Shown one piece after another: positions 55,167 to 63,226 of a DNA stretch of 64,000 bases (position 1 is its first letter; each line of letters starts with the position of its first letter). This DNA is from Martelella sp. NC20 (lineage in GTDB: Bacteria > Pseudomonadota > Alphaproteobacteria > Rhizobiales > Rhizobiaceae). A program made the position numbers and the translations under genes. The notes under the pieces were generated by a model, which did not search any database, was not told the DNA's origin, and saw only the letters and a program-made list of their open reading frames with translations. The DNA lies in contig NZ_CP054861.1 of assembly GCF_013459645.1 (NCBI RefSeq), positions 2,344,001-2,408,000 on the forward strand, written 5' to 3'.

Positions 55167-57044
55167 TCACGTATCTGATGGCTTGTGGTCGGTTTTTCGC
55201 CACAGATACGGCGCGTGGTAGAGTTCCAGGAATGCCTTCCACGCCGAAAATGACAGCATCAGCCAGTATAGCGGCAGCCACACAGCGCTGGCGCGCATCT
55301 GGCGTGCTTCCTCCTTACGCATTTTCGAAGCGCCCAGACGCAGGAATATCCAGTAGCTGGCGAGAATGTTGATCAGGTCTATGCCCGTCAGGATCTGCTG
55401 GATCGGCCCCGGATCGGGGCTCGGGCGCAGCATCAGCCAGCCGGTTGTCAGCACCGACACATATAACAGTGGATGCAGCAGCGATGACAGGATCATCCCG
55501 CCCGTATTGGCCACGAAAACGGCAAAGCCGAGCAGGCCAAGTTCGTCGCGCAGCCGTCCCGGTTCCCTGAGCGCCACCAGCACGGTCTGAAGCCAGCCCT
55601 TGATCCAGCGCGATCTCTGGGCGACCCACGGTCGAATTGCCGTCGGCGCATCCTCGTAGGTTTCGGCGGTGATCGCCCCGCAATGATAGCCGAGACGATG
55701 CAGCCGCAGGCCGAGATCGGCATCCTCGGCGACATTGTAGGGATCCCAGCCGCGGCAGGCGCGCAGCGCCCCGATGCGGAAATGATTGGAGGTGCCGCCG
55801 AGCGGCAGCGGAAACCGGTGACGGGCGAGAAACGGCAGGATGCCGCGAAACAGGCCGGAATATTCGCAGGCATAAAGCCCGGTTATCCAGTTCTCGCCGA
55901 CATTCGATATCGTCAGCGGCGCCTGAAGGCAGGCAAGTTCGCGCGGCGCCTGCCTGAAAACATGCCAGGCCTCGCGCAACTGGTCGGGATGCGGCCGGTC
56001 CTCGGCGTCGTAAATCACGACGAACCTGCCCCTGGCGCCGCAGAGCGCGTAATTGAGGGCGTTCGGCTTGGTGCGCGGGCCGCCGGCGGGCACGACCACC
56101 AGTTCGAATTGCGGCGGCAACCGCGCCCGTTCGATCGCGTTTCTGGTCGCGCTGTCATCCGCCTCGCATATCAGTTTGATGTCGAGCTTGGATACCGGCC
56201 AGTTGATGCGTCGCATGCTTTCGGTCAATTGCCCGATCATGCCGGCTTCGCGATAAAGCGGGATCAGCAGCGTATAGACCGGCAGGTCGTCGACGTCGGC
56301 GTCAGGTGCCGGACGCCTCGACCGGGGTTTCGACCGCACCGAAGCCAGGCGGATGAGCAGTGAGAACAAATAGACAGTCGTAAACAGGATATGGGCCAGA
56401 AGCAGTGTTTCCGCGGGAAAGAGCATCAGGCCGGCGATCAGTGTCGCCGCGCCGCCGCCGAGCAGGAAGCCCTGTTTGCCCCAGAACACGATCCGGGCGG
56501 AAAAGCGCGGTTCCCAGACCATGAGTTGGTTGATGGTATCGGTAAGCCGCCTGCGCTCGCCGGCCTGCCACACCGCCGCGCGCACCGCCTCCGGCGTCGT
56601 GATGATGACGCAGCGCCTGATTTCGGGCCGGGACGACAGGCGGATGTGGAGGTCGGCGAGATCGCCTGCATAGGGCACCACGGCAAAGCGGCGCTCAGTC
56701 TCTCCGCTGTCGAGCCGAAGGCCGCGAGGATCTGCCAGGAGGCGGTCGATCCCGGGGCGATCTATGACGCAATCCGGTTCGAGCCGGCTTTGGAAGGGCA
56801 GGACGAGATATCGGGCGAGCCGCCTGTAATAGTCGTCCGGCGCGATCACGCCGCCGGAAAGAAGCTCTTTCTCGATCGTGGTATTGTTGAGAAGAGCGGC
56901 CTTGATCCCATCCTCGATGACCCGCTCATCGAAACCAAGTCGTCGCAGCATCTGGCGTTCCCTCCAGATTGCTTTGGGAAGATTGCGTAGGGCAGCGAAG
57001 GCGCGGTCCGGAGGATGGACAACGGCCTGCTTGACGGCGGACAT
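55167..57044 (-). CDS. GT2 glycosyltransferase with N-terminal GspE-like domain
   Basis: 625-residue inner-membrane transferase for an exported polysaccharide. Residues about 25-110 resemble the GspE N-terminal domain (MLRRLGFDERVIEDGIKAAL, IAPDDYYRRLARYLVLPF). Two helices follow near 205-235, then the GT2 catalytic domain: YTLLIPLYREAGMIGQL, LICEADDSATRNAIE, VVIYDAEDRPHPDQLREA (DxD-like), and QRSRWIKGWLQT (Q-x-x-R-W). C-terminal helices form the export part. The architecture recurs in Rhizobiales and resembles cellulose-synthase-like enzymes, but without PilZ or Bcs partners here. Sugar and polymer are unknown. Confidence 0.88.
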   Translation of the reverse strand: MSAVKQAVVHPPDRAFAALRNLPKAIWRERQMLRRLGFDERVIEDGIKAALLNNTTIEKELLSGGVIAPDDYYRRLARYLVLPFQSRLEPDCVIDRPGIDRLLADPRGLRLDSGETERRFAVVPYAGDLADLHIRLSSRPEIRRCVIITTPEAVRAAVWQAGERRRLTDTINQLMVWEPRFSARIVFWGKQGFLLGGGAATLIAGLMLFPAETLLLAHILFTTVYLFSLLIRLASVRSKPRSRRPAPDADVDDLPVYTLLIPLYREAGMIGQLTESMRRINWPVSKLDIKLICEADDSATRNAIERARLPPQFELVVVPAGGPRTKPNALNYALCGARGRFVVIYDAEDRPHPDQLREAWHVFRQAPRELACLQAPLTISNVGENWITGLYACEYSGLFRGILPFLARHRFPLPLGGTSNHFRIGALRACRGWDPYNVAEDADLGLRLHRLGYHCGAITAETYEDAPTAIRPWVAQRSRWIKGWLQTVLVALREPGRLRDELGLLGFAVFVANTGGMILSSLLHPLLYVSVLTTGWLMLRPSPDPGPIQQILTGIDLINILASYWIFLRLGASKMRKEEARQMRASAVWLPLYWLMLSFSAWKAFLELYHAPYLWRKTDHKPSDT

Positions 57045-57255
57045 GAAACCCCTCTTTACCGCGCACCCTTTTATTTCTTACTAGTAAAGCTTCTGGTTTA
57101 GAAAAATACAATATCTAAATGTTGCTTCTGGATGACTTGTGACGCGCATCGATGAGCGCCACGACAACCCGTAAAGGAATGTCTTACTCATGGAATTATT
57201 TCCCGGATACTTTATGATTCTCTAATAAAGAAAATACAGGGCGGGAGAAGCCGTC

Positions 57256-57672
57256 CTATGCGGCGCGATATCGGGCTATGGCGCCCCGTTCGATCGCAGC
57301 GCAGGTCAGCTTGTCGAGTTGCAGCCGGTCGCGGAGAAGTTGTAGCAGGCGGATTTCCTCGGTCCGGATGACCTGATCGACCGACATGATCTCGACGGCC
57401 AGCGCATAGGCCGTGTCGTAGAGCTTTTTGGGCAGCGTGTCGCGGATGATCTCGAGCACGATATCCATGCCCTCCTGTCCGGATACGATCTCGGCGCAGT
57501 CGTGGGCAATTTGGGTAAGGCTGTCTTCGTCGAACCCCTCGAATACGGGAAGGGAGCGGGTGATATGACCGATCCGCGCCATCTCGGTGTCGCTCATCGC
57601 GCTGTCGACGGCTGATGCCATCACCATCACGTAGATCAGCGCGTCATAATGGGTAAGCTCGGTGCGGGACAT
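57256..57672 (-). CDS. TerB-family protein
   Basis: 138-residue helical protein. TerB marks: DALIYVMVMASAVDSAMSDT with the acidic metal-site residues, EMARIGHITRSLPVF, DTLPKKLYDTAYALAVEIMS, and DQVIRTEEIRLLQLLRDRL. The family includes tellurite-resistance and stress proteins that bind divalent ions; this stand-alone form is of unknown role. It starts 22 bases after the S24 regulator stop, so both are in one operon, which suggests its expression follows relief of that repressor. Confidence 0.85.
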   Translation of the reverse strand: MSRTELTHYDALIYVMVMASAVDSAMSDTEMARIGHITRSLPVFEGFDEDSLTQIAHDCAEIVSGQEGMDIVLEIIRDTLPKKLYDTAYALAVEIMSVDQVIRTEEIRLLQLLRDRLQLDKLTCAAIERGAIARYRAA

Positions 57673-57694
57673 GGGCTACTCTCGGTCCTGGGAA

Positions 57695-58369
57695 TTACTG
57701 GCTGGCCCAGAGAATCCGGGCTATCCATTCGATGTCTGAAAGGTCGAAAACGATATTGGCATGGGCGGGGTTGATCGACATCAGTTCGATCTGGCGGGTG
57801 GTGCGGCGCACCAGAACCTTGGCCAGGACTTCGCCATCGCGGGTGCGCGCCACCACCCTGTCGCCCTTGCGGGTTTCGGCATTGGCCTCGACGATCAGCA
57901 CGTCGCCATCGCGATAAAGCGGCATCATGCTGTCGCCCTGCACCTCAAGAGCGTAGATCCCCTGAGCGCTGCGGGAGGGGACCGGGAAATCGACCTCGTC
58001 CCAACCCTGGCCGACCGGATATCCGCCATCATCGAAGAAGCCGCCGGCGCCGGCGCGCGCAAGTCCGAGAAGGGGAATTGTCGAAGGCTGTGGCGGAAAG
58101 CTGCCGACCGGTCCCTGAATGCCGCCCGCCATCACCGGATTATCGCCGACAAACTCGGTGATCGATGTATTGGTGGCCGCCAGAATCTTGGCAAAGGATT
58201 CCATCGACGGCCAGCGCTCGCGGCCGTCCGCCGCGCGCCGTTTCGACTTGTTGAACGTGGTCGGATCGAGCCCGGCCTTGCGCGCAAGGCCCGAAGGGGT
58301 CAGCTTGTTACGCTCCGCAAGCCGGTCGATCGCGCTCCAGATCTCGCTATGCGTGAGTTTTTCAAGCAT
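57695..58369 (-). CDS. XRE/S24-family self-cleaving transcriptional repressor
   Basis: 224 residues. The N-terminal helix-turn-helix (about 8-72, NKLTPSGLARKAGLDPTTFN) is joined by a linker with an Ala-Gly cleavage-like site (LARAGAGGFF, near 105) to a LexA/CI peptidase domain. The catalytic Ser147 lies in EVQGDSMMPLYRDGD and Lys184 in GEVLAKVLVRR. Both residues are present, so DNA-damage- or stress-triggered self-cleavage is possible. ATG 58369 has GAAGG 8 bases upstream; an in-frame GTG at 58402 would add 11 residues. It is followed by a TerB gene. Confidence 0.88.
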   Translation of the reverse strand: MLEKLTHSEIWSAIDRLAERNKLTPSGLARKAGLDPTTFNKSKRRAADGRERWPSMESFAKILAATNTSITEFVGDNPVMAGGIQGPVGSFPPQPSTIPLLGLARAGAGGFFDDGGYPVGQGWDEVDFPVPSRSAQGIYALEVQGDSMMPLYRDGDVLIVEANAETRKGDRVVARTRDGEVLAKVLVRRTTRQIELMSINPAHANIVFDLSDIEWIARILWASQ

Positions 58370-58440
58370 CCCGATCGCCTTCGGGTGTCGGTTGATATCC
58401 ACATAGCCTATAGCGTAATGACGGACGCAGCGTAAAGGCG

Positions 58441-58464
58441 GACAGGAATAAAATCCTGTCTTTT
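58441..58464. promoter_or_regulatory. palindrome upstream of the S24 repressor gene
   Basis: GACAGGA (58441-58447) and TCCTGTC (58454-58460) flank an AT-only centre, 72 bases before the repressor start and 12 behind the response-regulator stop. It could be an autoregulatory operator, or a hairpin terminator (TTTT follows on the plus strand, AAAA precedes on minus). Confidence 0.45.
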
Positions 58465-58472
58465 ACACGTTA

Positions 58473-59120
58473 TCAGGCAACCATCGCCATATTGACCTTG
58501 CCGAGCTGGATAACGGCCTGGGTCCGGCTGTCGACGTTGAGCTTCAGCAGGATCGCCGAGACATGCGCCTTCACGGTCGCCTCCGAAACGCCGAGCTCAT
58601 AGGCGATCTGCTTGTTCAACAGCCCCTCGCACAGCATTCTGAGCACGCGCGACTGCTGCGGCGTCAGCGTCTGCAGCCGCTGCAGCATGTCGGCGATGTC
58701 GGGATCGCTTTCCTCGCCGCCGCCGAAATTCTGCGGCGTATAGACCTCGCCCGAAAGCACCATGCGGATGCCGTTGCGCAATTCCTCGATCCCGACCGAT
58801 TTCGAGATGAAGCCGGAGGCCCCCAGCGCGAGCGACCGGCGAATGGTGTCGTCATCGTCGCTGCCGGAGATGACCACGATCGGAAGGCTGGAAAATTCGG
58901 CGCGCAGCGTGATCAGGCCGGACAGCCCGCTCACCCCCGGCATGGCGAGGTCGAACAGCATCAGTTCGGCTTCCGGGTTGTCGCGCGCCGCCTGCTGGGC
59001 GCTCTCGAAATCGCCCGCCTCGACAACGGCGTAGGACGTCGCCATGCCGCCGATCGCCTGTTTCAGCGCACTTCGGAAAAGCGGGTGATCATCCGCGATC
59101 AGAATGGTTTGTCCGGTCAT
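58473..59120 (-). CDS. LuxR/NarL-type response regulator, CrbR-like
   Basis: 215 residues. The receiver domain begins TGQTILIADDHPLFRSALKQ, has phospho-acceptor Asp57 in LMLFDLAMPGVSG, and a conserved Lys in ASGFISKSVGIEEL. The HTH domain (about 148-210) has LTPQQSRVLRMLCEGLLNKQ and IAYELGVSEATVKAHVSAIL. The DDHPLFRSAL start and overall length fit CrbR/ErdR-type regulators of acetate and alcohol metabolism. AGGA lies directly before ATG 59120. No kinase gene is adjacent; the SLC5 hybrid kinase at 45-48.5 kb is the natural partner. Confidence 0.9.
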   Translation of the reverse strand: MTGQTILIADDHPLFRSALKQAIGGMATSYAVVEAGDFESAQQAARDNPEAELMLFDLAMPGVSGLSGLITLRAEFSSLPIVVISGSDDDDTIRRSLALGASGFISKSVGIEELRNGIRMVLSGEVYTPQNFGGGEESDPDIADMLQRLQTLTPQQSRVLRMLCEGLLNKQIAYELGVSEATVKAHVSAILLKLNVDSRTQAVIQLGKVNMAMVA

Positions 59121-59374
59121 TCCTGGCCTCCTCCCAAAGGCAGTTTCACAACCCTTAACATTCGACCTCGCGCTGCTGCAACTGTTTGCCGGCAAAACAA
59201 TGGTGGTCCTGCCATTTATGGTCGCTGCTTTGCCGCGTTAGCAACCCAAAAAGCGTTCAGGGCCCGAGAAATACCCGATTTCCCCTTGCTTTCGGTCATC
59301 CGGGCGTCACGGCGATGGACATTTGGGTTGCTCTTTGCCAAACCCGAGCCAGAGATCAAAGCGGCGAGGCGGAC

Positions 59375-59722
59375 ATGAACCAGCAACCGATATTCAAGAT
59401 CGTCACCGGGGCCGAGTGGCAGGCGGCGCGGACCGCCGGCGTCTTCAAGGGGGCGGCGGTCGACCTTGCGGATGGTTTCATCCACCTCTCCACCGCCGAC
59501 CAGGTGCGCGAAACGGCCGCCCGTCATTTCGCGGGCCAGGCGGATCTGCTGCTGGTGGCGGTCGATCCCGCGGCGCTGGGAAGCGCCCTCAGATACGAGC
59601 CATCGCGCGGCGGGGCGCTGTTTCCCCATCTTTACGGCGATCTTTCCCTCAAGGCCGTCATCCGGGAAAATCCGCTGCCGGTCGCCAGTGATGGCCGCCA
59701 TGATTTTTCGGGACTGCTTTGA
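59375..59722 (+). CDS. DUF952 family protein
   Basis: 115 residues: IFKIVTGAEWQAARTAGVFK, ADGFIHLSTADQVRETAARH, LLLVAVDPAALG and ALFPHLYGDL. These are the blocks of DUF952, a small cytosolic family related in fold to ADP-ribosyl-handling proteins, function unknown. GAGG lies a few bases upstream of ATG 59375. Its stop overlaps the pyrD start by one base, so it is co-translated with pyrD, an arrangement common in Rhizobiales. Confidence 0.88.
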   Translation: MNQQPIFKIVTGAEWQAARTAGVFKGAAVDLADGFIHLSTADQVRETAARHFAGQADLLLVAVDPAALGSALRYEPSRGGALFPHLYGDLSLKAVIRENPLPVASDGRHDFSGLL

Positions 59723-60798
59723 TGATAGATCTCTACAAATGCGGCGGCCGCCGCGCGGCGTTCGCGCTCGATCCCGAGCTTGCCCATGGCCTGACGCTGA
59801 AGGCGATCCGCACCGGCCTTATGCCCGGCGCCCGTCATGCCGGCGATAGAAAGCTGGCGACCACGGTGGCGGGTCTTGCCTTCAAAAATCCGCTGGGGGT
59901 TGCCGCCGGGCTCGACAAGAACGGCGAGGCGCTCGACGGACTGCTGAAACTCGGCTTCGGCCATGCCGAGGCGGGCACGGTCACGCCGCGCCCGCAGTCC
60001 GGCAACCCGAAGCCGCGGCTTTTCCGGCTCGTGAAGGACGAGGCGGTGATCAACCGCATGGGGTTCAACAATGCCGGCCATGACGCCCTTGCCGCCCGGC
60101 TGGAGGGCCGCAGCCACCCGGGCATCATCGGCGTCAATATCGGGGCCAACAAGACGTCGGAGGACCGGGTTGCCGATTATGTCGCCGGTATCGCCCGGTT
60201 TTCGGGGCTGGCCGACTATCTCACAGTCAACATTTCCTCGCCCAATACGCCGGGCCTGCGCGATCTGCAGGCGCGCGCGCAGCTTGCGGGCCTTCTCGGC
60301 GAAATCGCCGAGGCCCGGGAAAAGGCTCACCGCAAACTGCCGGTCTTCCTGAAGATCGCGCCCGATCTGACCGAGGAGGGCGTCGACGACATCGTCGCTG
60401 AAATCCTGAACAGCGCGCTTGACGGCGTCATCGTTTCCAACACGACGCTGTCGCGGGCGGGGCTCCGAGAGGAAAAGCTCGGCGGCGAGGCCGGCGGGCT
60501 TTCCGGCGCGCCGCTGTTTGACCGGTCGACCGCGCTTCTCGCCCGCATGCGCGAACGCCTCGGGCCCGATCTTGCGATCATCGGCGTCGGCGGCGTCAAT
60601 TCAGGCGCGCGGGCGGTAGAGAAGATCCGCGCCGGGGCCGATCTCGTGCAGATCTATTCCGGCATGACCTATGAGGGCCCGCAACTGATCGAGGACAGTT
60701 TCAGGGCGATCCTGTCGGCGATGAGCGAAGCAGGCGTCGGTTCGCCGCGTCAGTTGCGCGACAGCGGCGTTTCAGAATGGGCTTCAAAACCGTTTTGA
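59722..60798 (+). CDS. pyrD: dihydroorotate dehydrogenase (quinone), class 2
   Basis: Oxidises dihydroorotate to orotate, passing electrons to the quinone pool; membrane-associated. 358 residues. The N-terminal amphipathic helix typical of class 2 (ALDPELAHGLTLKAIRTG), FMN motif NPLGVAAGLDKNGEALDGL, GTVTPRPQSGNPKPRLFRL, catalytic Ser in TVNISSPNTPGLRDLQ, and phosphate loop IGVGGVNSGARAVEKI are present. It overlaps DUF952 by one base and converges on the CAP-domain gene with a 3-base gap. Confidence 0.96.
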   Translation: MIDLYKCGGRRAAFALDPELAHGLTLKAIRTGLMPGARHAGDRKLATTVAGLAFKNPLGVAAGLDKNGEALDGLLKLGFGHAEAGTVTPRPQSGNPKPRLFRLVKDEAVINRMGFNNAGHDALAARLEGRSHPGIIGVNIGANKTSEDRVADYVAGIARFSGLADYLTVNISSPNTPGLRDLQARAQLAGLLGEIAEAREKAHRKLPVFLKIAPDLTEEGVDDIVAEILNSALDGVIVSNTTLSRAGLREEKLGGEAGGLSGAPLFDRSTALLARMRERLGPDLAIIGVGGVNSGARAVEKIRAGADLVQIYSGMTYEGPQLIEDSFRAILSAMSEAGVGSPRQLRDSGVSEWASKPF

Positions 60799-60801
60799 GC
60801 G

Positions 60802-61293
60802 TTACTGGCTGAGGCACATGGCCCAGAATGGCTGGTTGCCGGAATTCGGGCTGACGGCGCGGGCAACGCCGATATGGGAATAATTTCCCAACATGTTCTT
60901 CAGGTGCCCCGGCGAATTGACCCAGGCCTGGAAGGCGCGTTCCGGCGTGCGCTGCTGCATGGCGATGTTTTCGGCCGCCGGCAGCTGCAGGCCCATGCGC
61001 TTGAACCGGGCAAGCACGGTTTCGCTGCCGGTGATATGGTTCATCTTGTCGGCAAGCGCCATGCGGCTCGCCTGATCGATCGCCGCCAGTTCGCAGGCGC
61101 GCGAATAGGAAAGGGCGGAAAGCCCCCGGCTTTTGCGCAAGTCGTTGACCCAGGGCAGGAAGGTGGCGGTCATCGCTTCGCTGTCGACATCGCCACGGGG
61201 AAGACCGCTGCCGAAAAACGGGCTGCAGGCGGAAACGCCGGCGGCCAGCGCGCCCAGAACGAGGACGCGGCGGGACGTGTCGAACTGTTTCAC
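60802..61293 (-). CDS. CAP-domain (SCP/PR1-like) lipoprotein
   Basis: 163 residues. A lipobox-like AAGVSAC ends the signal peptide, so it is likely a lipid-anchored envelope protein. The CAP fold shows the conserved His in KMNHITGSE, Glu in AAENIAMQ and His in NSPGHLKNMLGNYSHIGV. Bacterial single-domain CAP proteins have no settled function; cell-wall contact or lipid binding are suggested. It overlaps the upstream small membrane-protein gene by ATGA. Confidence 0.88.
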   Translation of the reverse strand: MKQFDTSRRVLVLGALAAGVSACSPFFGSGLPRGDVDSEAMTATFLPWVNDLRKSRGLSALSYSRACELAAIDQASRMALADKMNHITGSETVLARFKRMGLQLPAAENIAMQQRTPERAFQAWVNSPGHLKNMLGNYSHIGVARAVSPNSGNQPFWAMCLSQ

Positions 61294-61556
61294 CGGCGAT
61301 AGCTCAGAATGCGGATGATCAGGAAGACCGGCACCACGATGATCGCGCCCAGCACGAAATAATGGCCGACCTCGCCCAGCGCGGCAAAGCCGCGATGCCA
61401 GAGGTTTACGAGAAAATCGACAATGCCGTAATAGATGTCGAGCGGATGGATGCCGAGCGCCGACAGGATGAAGCCGACGATCAGCGACACCACCAGCAGC
61501 CGGACGATCGTCCCGACCACGGTGCCGCCCAGAAATCTGTTGACGCTGTCGCTCAT
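61290..61556 (-). CDS. small membrane protein (DUF6460-like)
   Basis: 88 residues with two helices (about 10-32, GTVVGTIVRLLVVSLIVGFI, and 62-83, GHYFVLGAIIVVPVFLIIRI) and the loop LGIHPLDIYYGIVDFLVNLW. This resembles the small Rhizobiales family DUF6460; function unknown. ATG 61556 has GGAG 6 bases upstream. The 4-base overlap with the CAP lipoprotein gene indicates coupling. Confidence 0.75.
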   Translation of the reverse strand: MSDSVNRFLGGTVVGTIVRLLVVSLIVGFILSALGIHPLDIYYGIVDFLVNLWHRGFAALGEVGHYFVLGAIIVVPVFLIIRILSYRR

Positions 61557-61685
61557 GCCGCTCTCCTTTACCCGGCTAGATAAAGATGCTTTGCGGCGCA
61601 TTCAAGAAAAAACGGCGCGGCGATTCCGCTTGCTTTTCGGTAGGAAAAGCGACATTGGCGCTCAGCTTCCCAATGGTTTCAGAAA

Positions 61686-62633
61686 ATGACCGCCATTTCC
61701 CATTCCTCGGGTGATCTGATTGCCGATCGCCGCGCCGATTACGCCCGCATGCTGGACGAGGCCGGCGATCATGCCGCCGCCGCCGAGGTGATGGAGCAGG
61801 CGATGGCGCTTGTGCCGGACTGGCCGGCGGGTCTCGCCTTGCTTGCGACCTATCGCGAGAATGCCGGCGATGTCGCGGCGGCGATCGCGACGCTGAAAAA
61901 GCTCGACGGCGAGGATGCAGAAGATGTTTTCGCCGCCAGCCTGAAACTCGCCGTTCTGGGCGCTGCCGAACCGCCCGCGCATCCGCCGGGGCGCTATGTC
62001 GAGGCGCTGTTCGATTCCTATGCCGACCATTTCGACCAGGCGCTGACGGAGCGGCTCGAGTATAACGCGCCCGAACGGCTCGCCGCGCTTCTGGCAGGGA
62101 GCGAGGGCGAGACGCGACGCTTCCGGCTTTGCGCCGATCTTGGCTGCGGCACCGGGCTTTCAGGCGCTGCGTTTTGCAAGCGGGTCGCGCGCCTCGAAGG
62201 CTTCGATCTGTCGGCCAACATGCTGGCCAAGGCGGAGGAGAAGGTGGTGTACCATCACCTTGCCCAGGCCGACCTGCTGCTTGCCCCGGAGGAAAGCGGC
62301 CTGTTTGCGCCAGGACTTGAGCGGCGCCGCGCCGATCTGGTGGTGGCCGCCGATGTGCTGATGTATCTCGGAGCGCTCGACAGCCTGATGGACAATGTCG
62401 CGTCGCTGATTGCGCCCGGCGGCATCTTCCTGTTCTCGGTGGAAGATGGCGGGGATGCCGAAACGTTCACCCTGCTGCCGTCGCTGCGCTATGCCCATGC
62501 GTTTGCCTATGTCGAGGGCATGCTTTCGCGCGCGGGCTTCGACCTGAAATCCCATGAGCGGGCGGCGCTGCGCAAGGATGCCGGCGAACCGGTTCCGGGC
62601 ATCCTGTTTCTCGCCGTCCGCCGGCTCGCCTGA
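61686..62633 (+). CDS. class I SAM-dependent methyltransferase with TPR-like front
   Basis: 315 residues. The first 90 are helical repeats (DEAGDHAAAAEVMEQAMALV, ENAGDVAAAIATLKKL) like tetratricopeptide units. The methyltransferase domain has motif I LCADLGCGTGLSGAAF, FDLSANMLAKAEEK, and DLVVAADVLMYLGALDSL. Substrate is unknown; the fused TPR suggests a protein or complex partner. No Shine-Dalgarno is obvious. Followed by an EcfG-type promoter for the next gene. Confidence 0.88.
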   Translation: MTAISHSSGDLIADRRADYARMLDEAGDHAAAAEVMEQAMALVPDWPAGLALLATYRENAGDVAAAIATLKKLDGEDAEDVFAASLKLAVLGAAEPPAHPPGRYVEALFDSYADHFDQALTERLEYNAPERLAALLAGSEGETRRFRLCADLGCGTGLSGAAFCKRVARLEGFDLSANMLAKAEEKVVYHHLAQADLLLAPEESGLFAPGLERRRADLVVAADVLMYLGALDSLMDNVASLIAPGGIFLFSVEDGGDAETFTLLPSLRYAHAFAYVEGMLSRAGFDLKSHERAALRKDAGEPVPGILFLAVRRLA

Positions 62634-62665
62634 CCGCGCGCGAATTACGGCCTGGCGCTGTCTGT

Positions 62666-62691
62666 GGAACCAGGGCGCGGGTGCAGGCGTT
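62666..62691 (+). promoter_or_regulatory. EcfG-type promoter ahead of the XRE gene
   Basis: GGAAC at 62666-62670 and CGTT at 62688-62691, spacer 17, fit the EcfG consensus. The start codon is 42 bases downstream, giving a short leader with a strong AAGGAGG site. Confidence 0.7.
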
Positions 62692-62732
62692 TACCTTCAA
62701 AGTGTCTTCAATAGACCGAAAGGAGGTTGACC

Positions 62733-63038
62733 ATGACCTTGACACCTGAACTTTGCCACGCCGCGCGCATTCTCGCCCGCATCGACCGCTCGACGCTTGC
62801 GGCCGAAAGCGGGCTTTCAGAAGACCGGATCGAGGAATTCGAAAACGGCACAGCCGAACTCGGCGACAATTCGGCTGAGAAACTGAAGTCAACACTGCAG
62901 GCCCTCGGTGTGGTCCTCCTGCCGGAAGAGGAGGCGGGCGGCGTCGGCGTGCGCCTGAAATTCACCGGCAGCGAAACCCGCCGCATCCTGAACTGGGAAG
63001 GCGAGGGCGGTCGGGTCAATCAGGACGATGTGGTTTGA
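62733..63038 (+). CDS. XRE-family small DNA-binding-like protein
   Basis: 101 residues. The helix-turn-helix lies at about 8-60 (ARILARIDRSTLAAESGLSE, DRIEEFENGTAELGDNSAEK), with a C-terminal strand region GVRLKFTGSETRRILNWEGE. ATG 62733 is set by AAGGAGG 6 bases upstream. The EcfG-type promoter just before it points to stress induction, and the strong terminator behind it makes it a single-gene unit. Target unknown. Confidence 0.8.
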   Translation: MTLTPELCHAARILARIDRSTLAAESGLSEDRIEEFENGTAELGDNSAEKLKSTLQALGVVLLPEEEAGGVGVRLKFTGSETRRILNWEGEGGRVNQDDVV

Positions 63039-63084
63039 ACCAACGCCCTCTGCCGGTTTGACGCGTGCGTCGAATTGGGCGATG

Positions 63085-63128
63085 AGAGTCTGTCCGCGTT
63101 TTTCTGAATAGCGGACAGACTCTTTTTT
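63085..63128 (+). terminator. strong intrinsic terminator behind the XRE gene
   Basis: Thirteen-base arms 63085-63097 and 63111-63123 (AGAGTCTGTCCGC with its complement) are perfect and followed by a TTTTTT run. The arms share GAGTCTGTC/GACAGACTC with the palindrome at 22900-22942. Confidence 0.92.
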
Positions 63129-63134
63129 ATTTAT

Positions 63135-63171
63135 GCGCGTCCGGCCGGGTGGTCACTTTTGCCGGACGCGC
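63135..63171. promoter_or_regulatory. 11-bp hairpin in the YitT leader
   Basis: Arms 63135-63145 and 63161-63171 are perfectly complementary over 11 bases, just 7 bases after the terminator T-run and 55 before the YitT start. TTT follows the stem. It may be a second terminator, an attenuator, or a promoter-side stem. Confidence 0.55.
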
Positions 63172-63226
63172 TTTGAAATCCCGGGGCCGTCCCGCAACAC
63201 GGTCCCGATTTCCGGAGCGTCCCACC

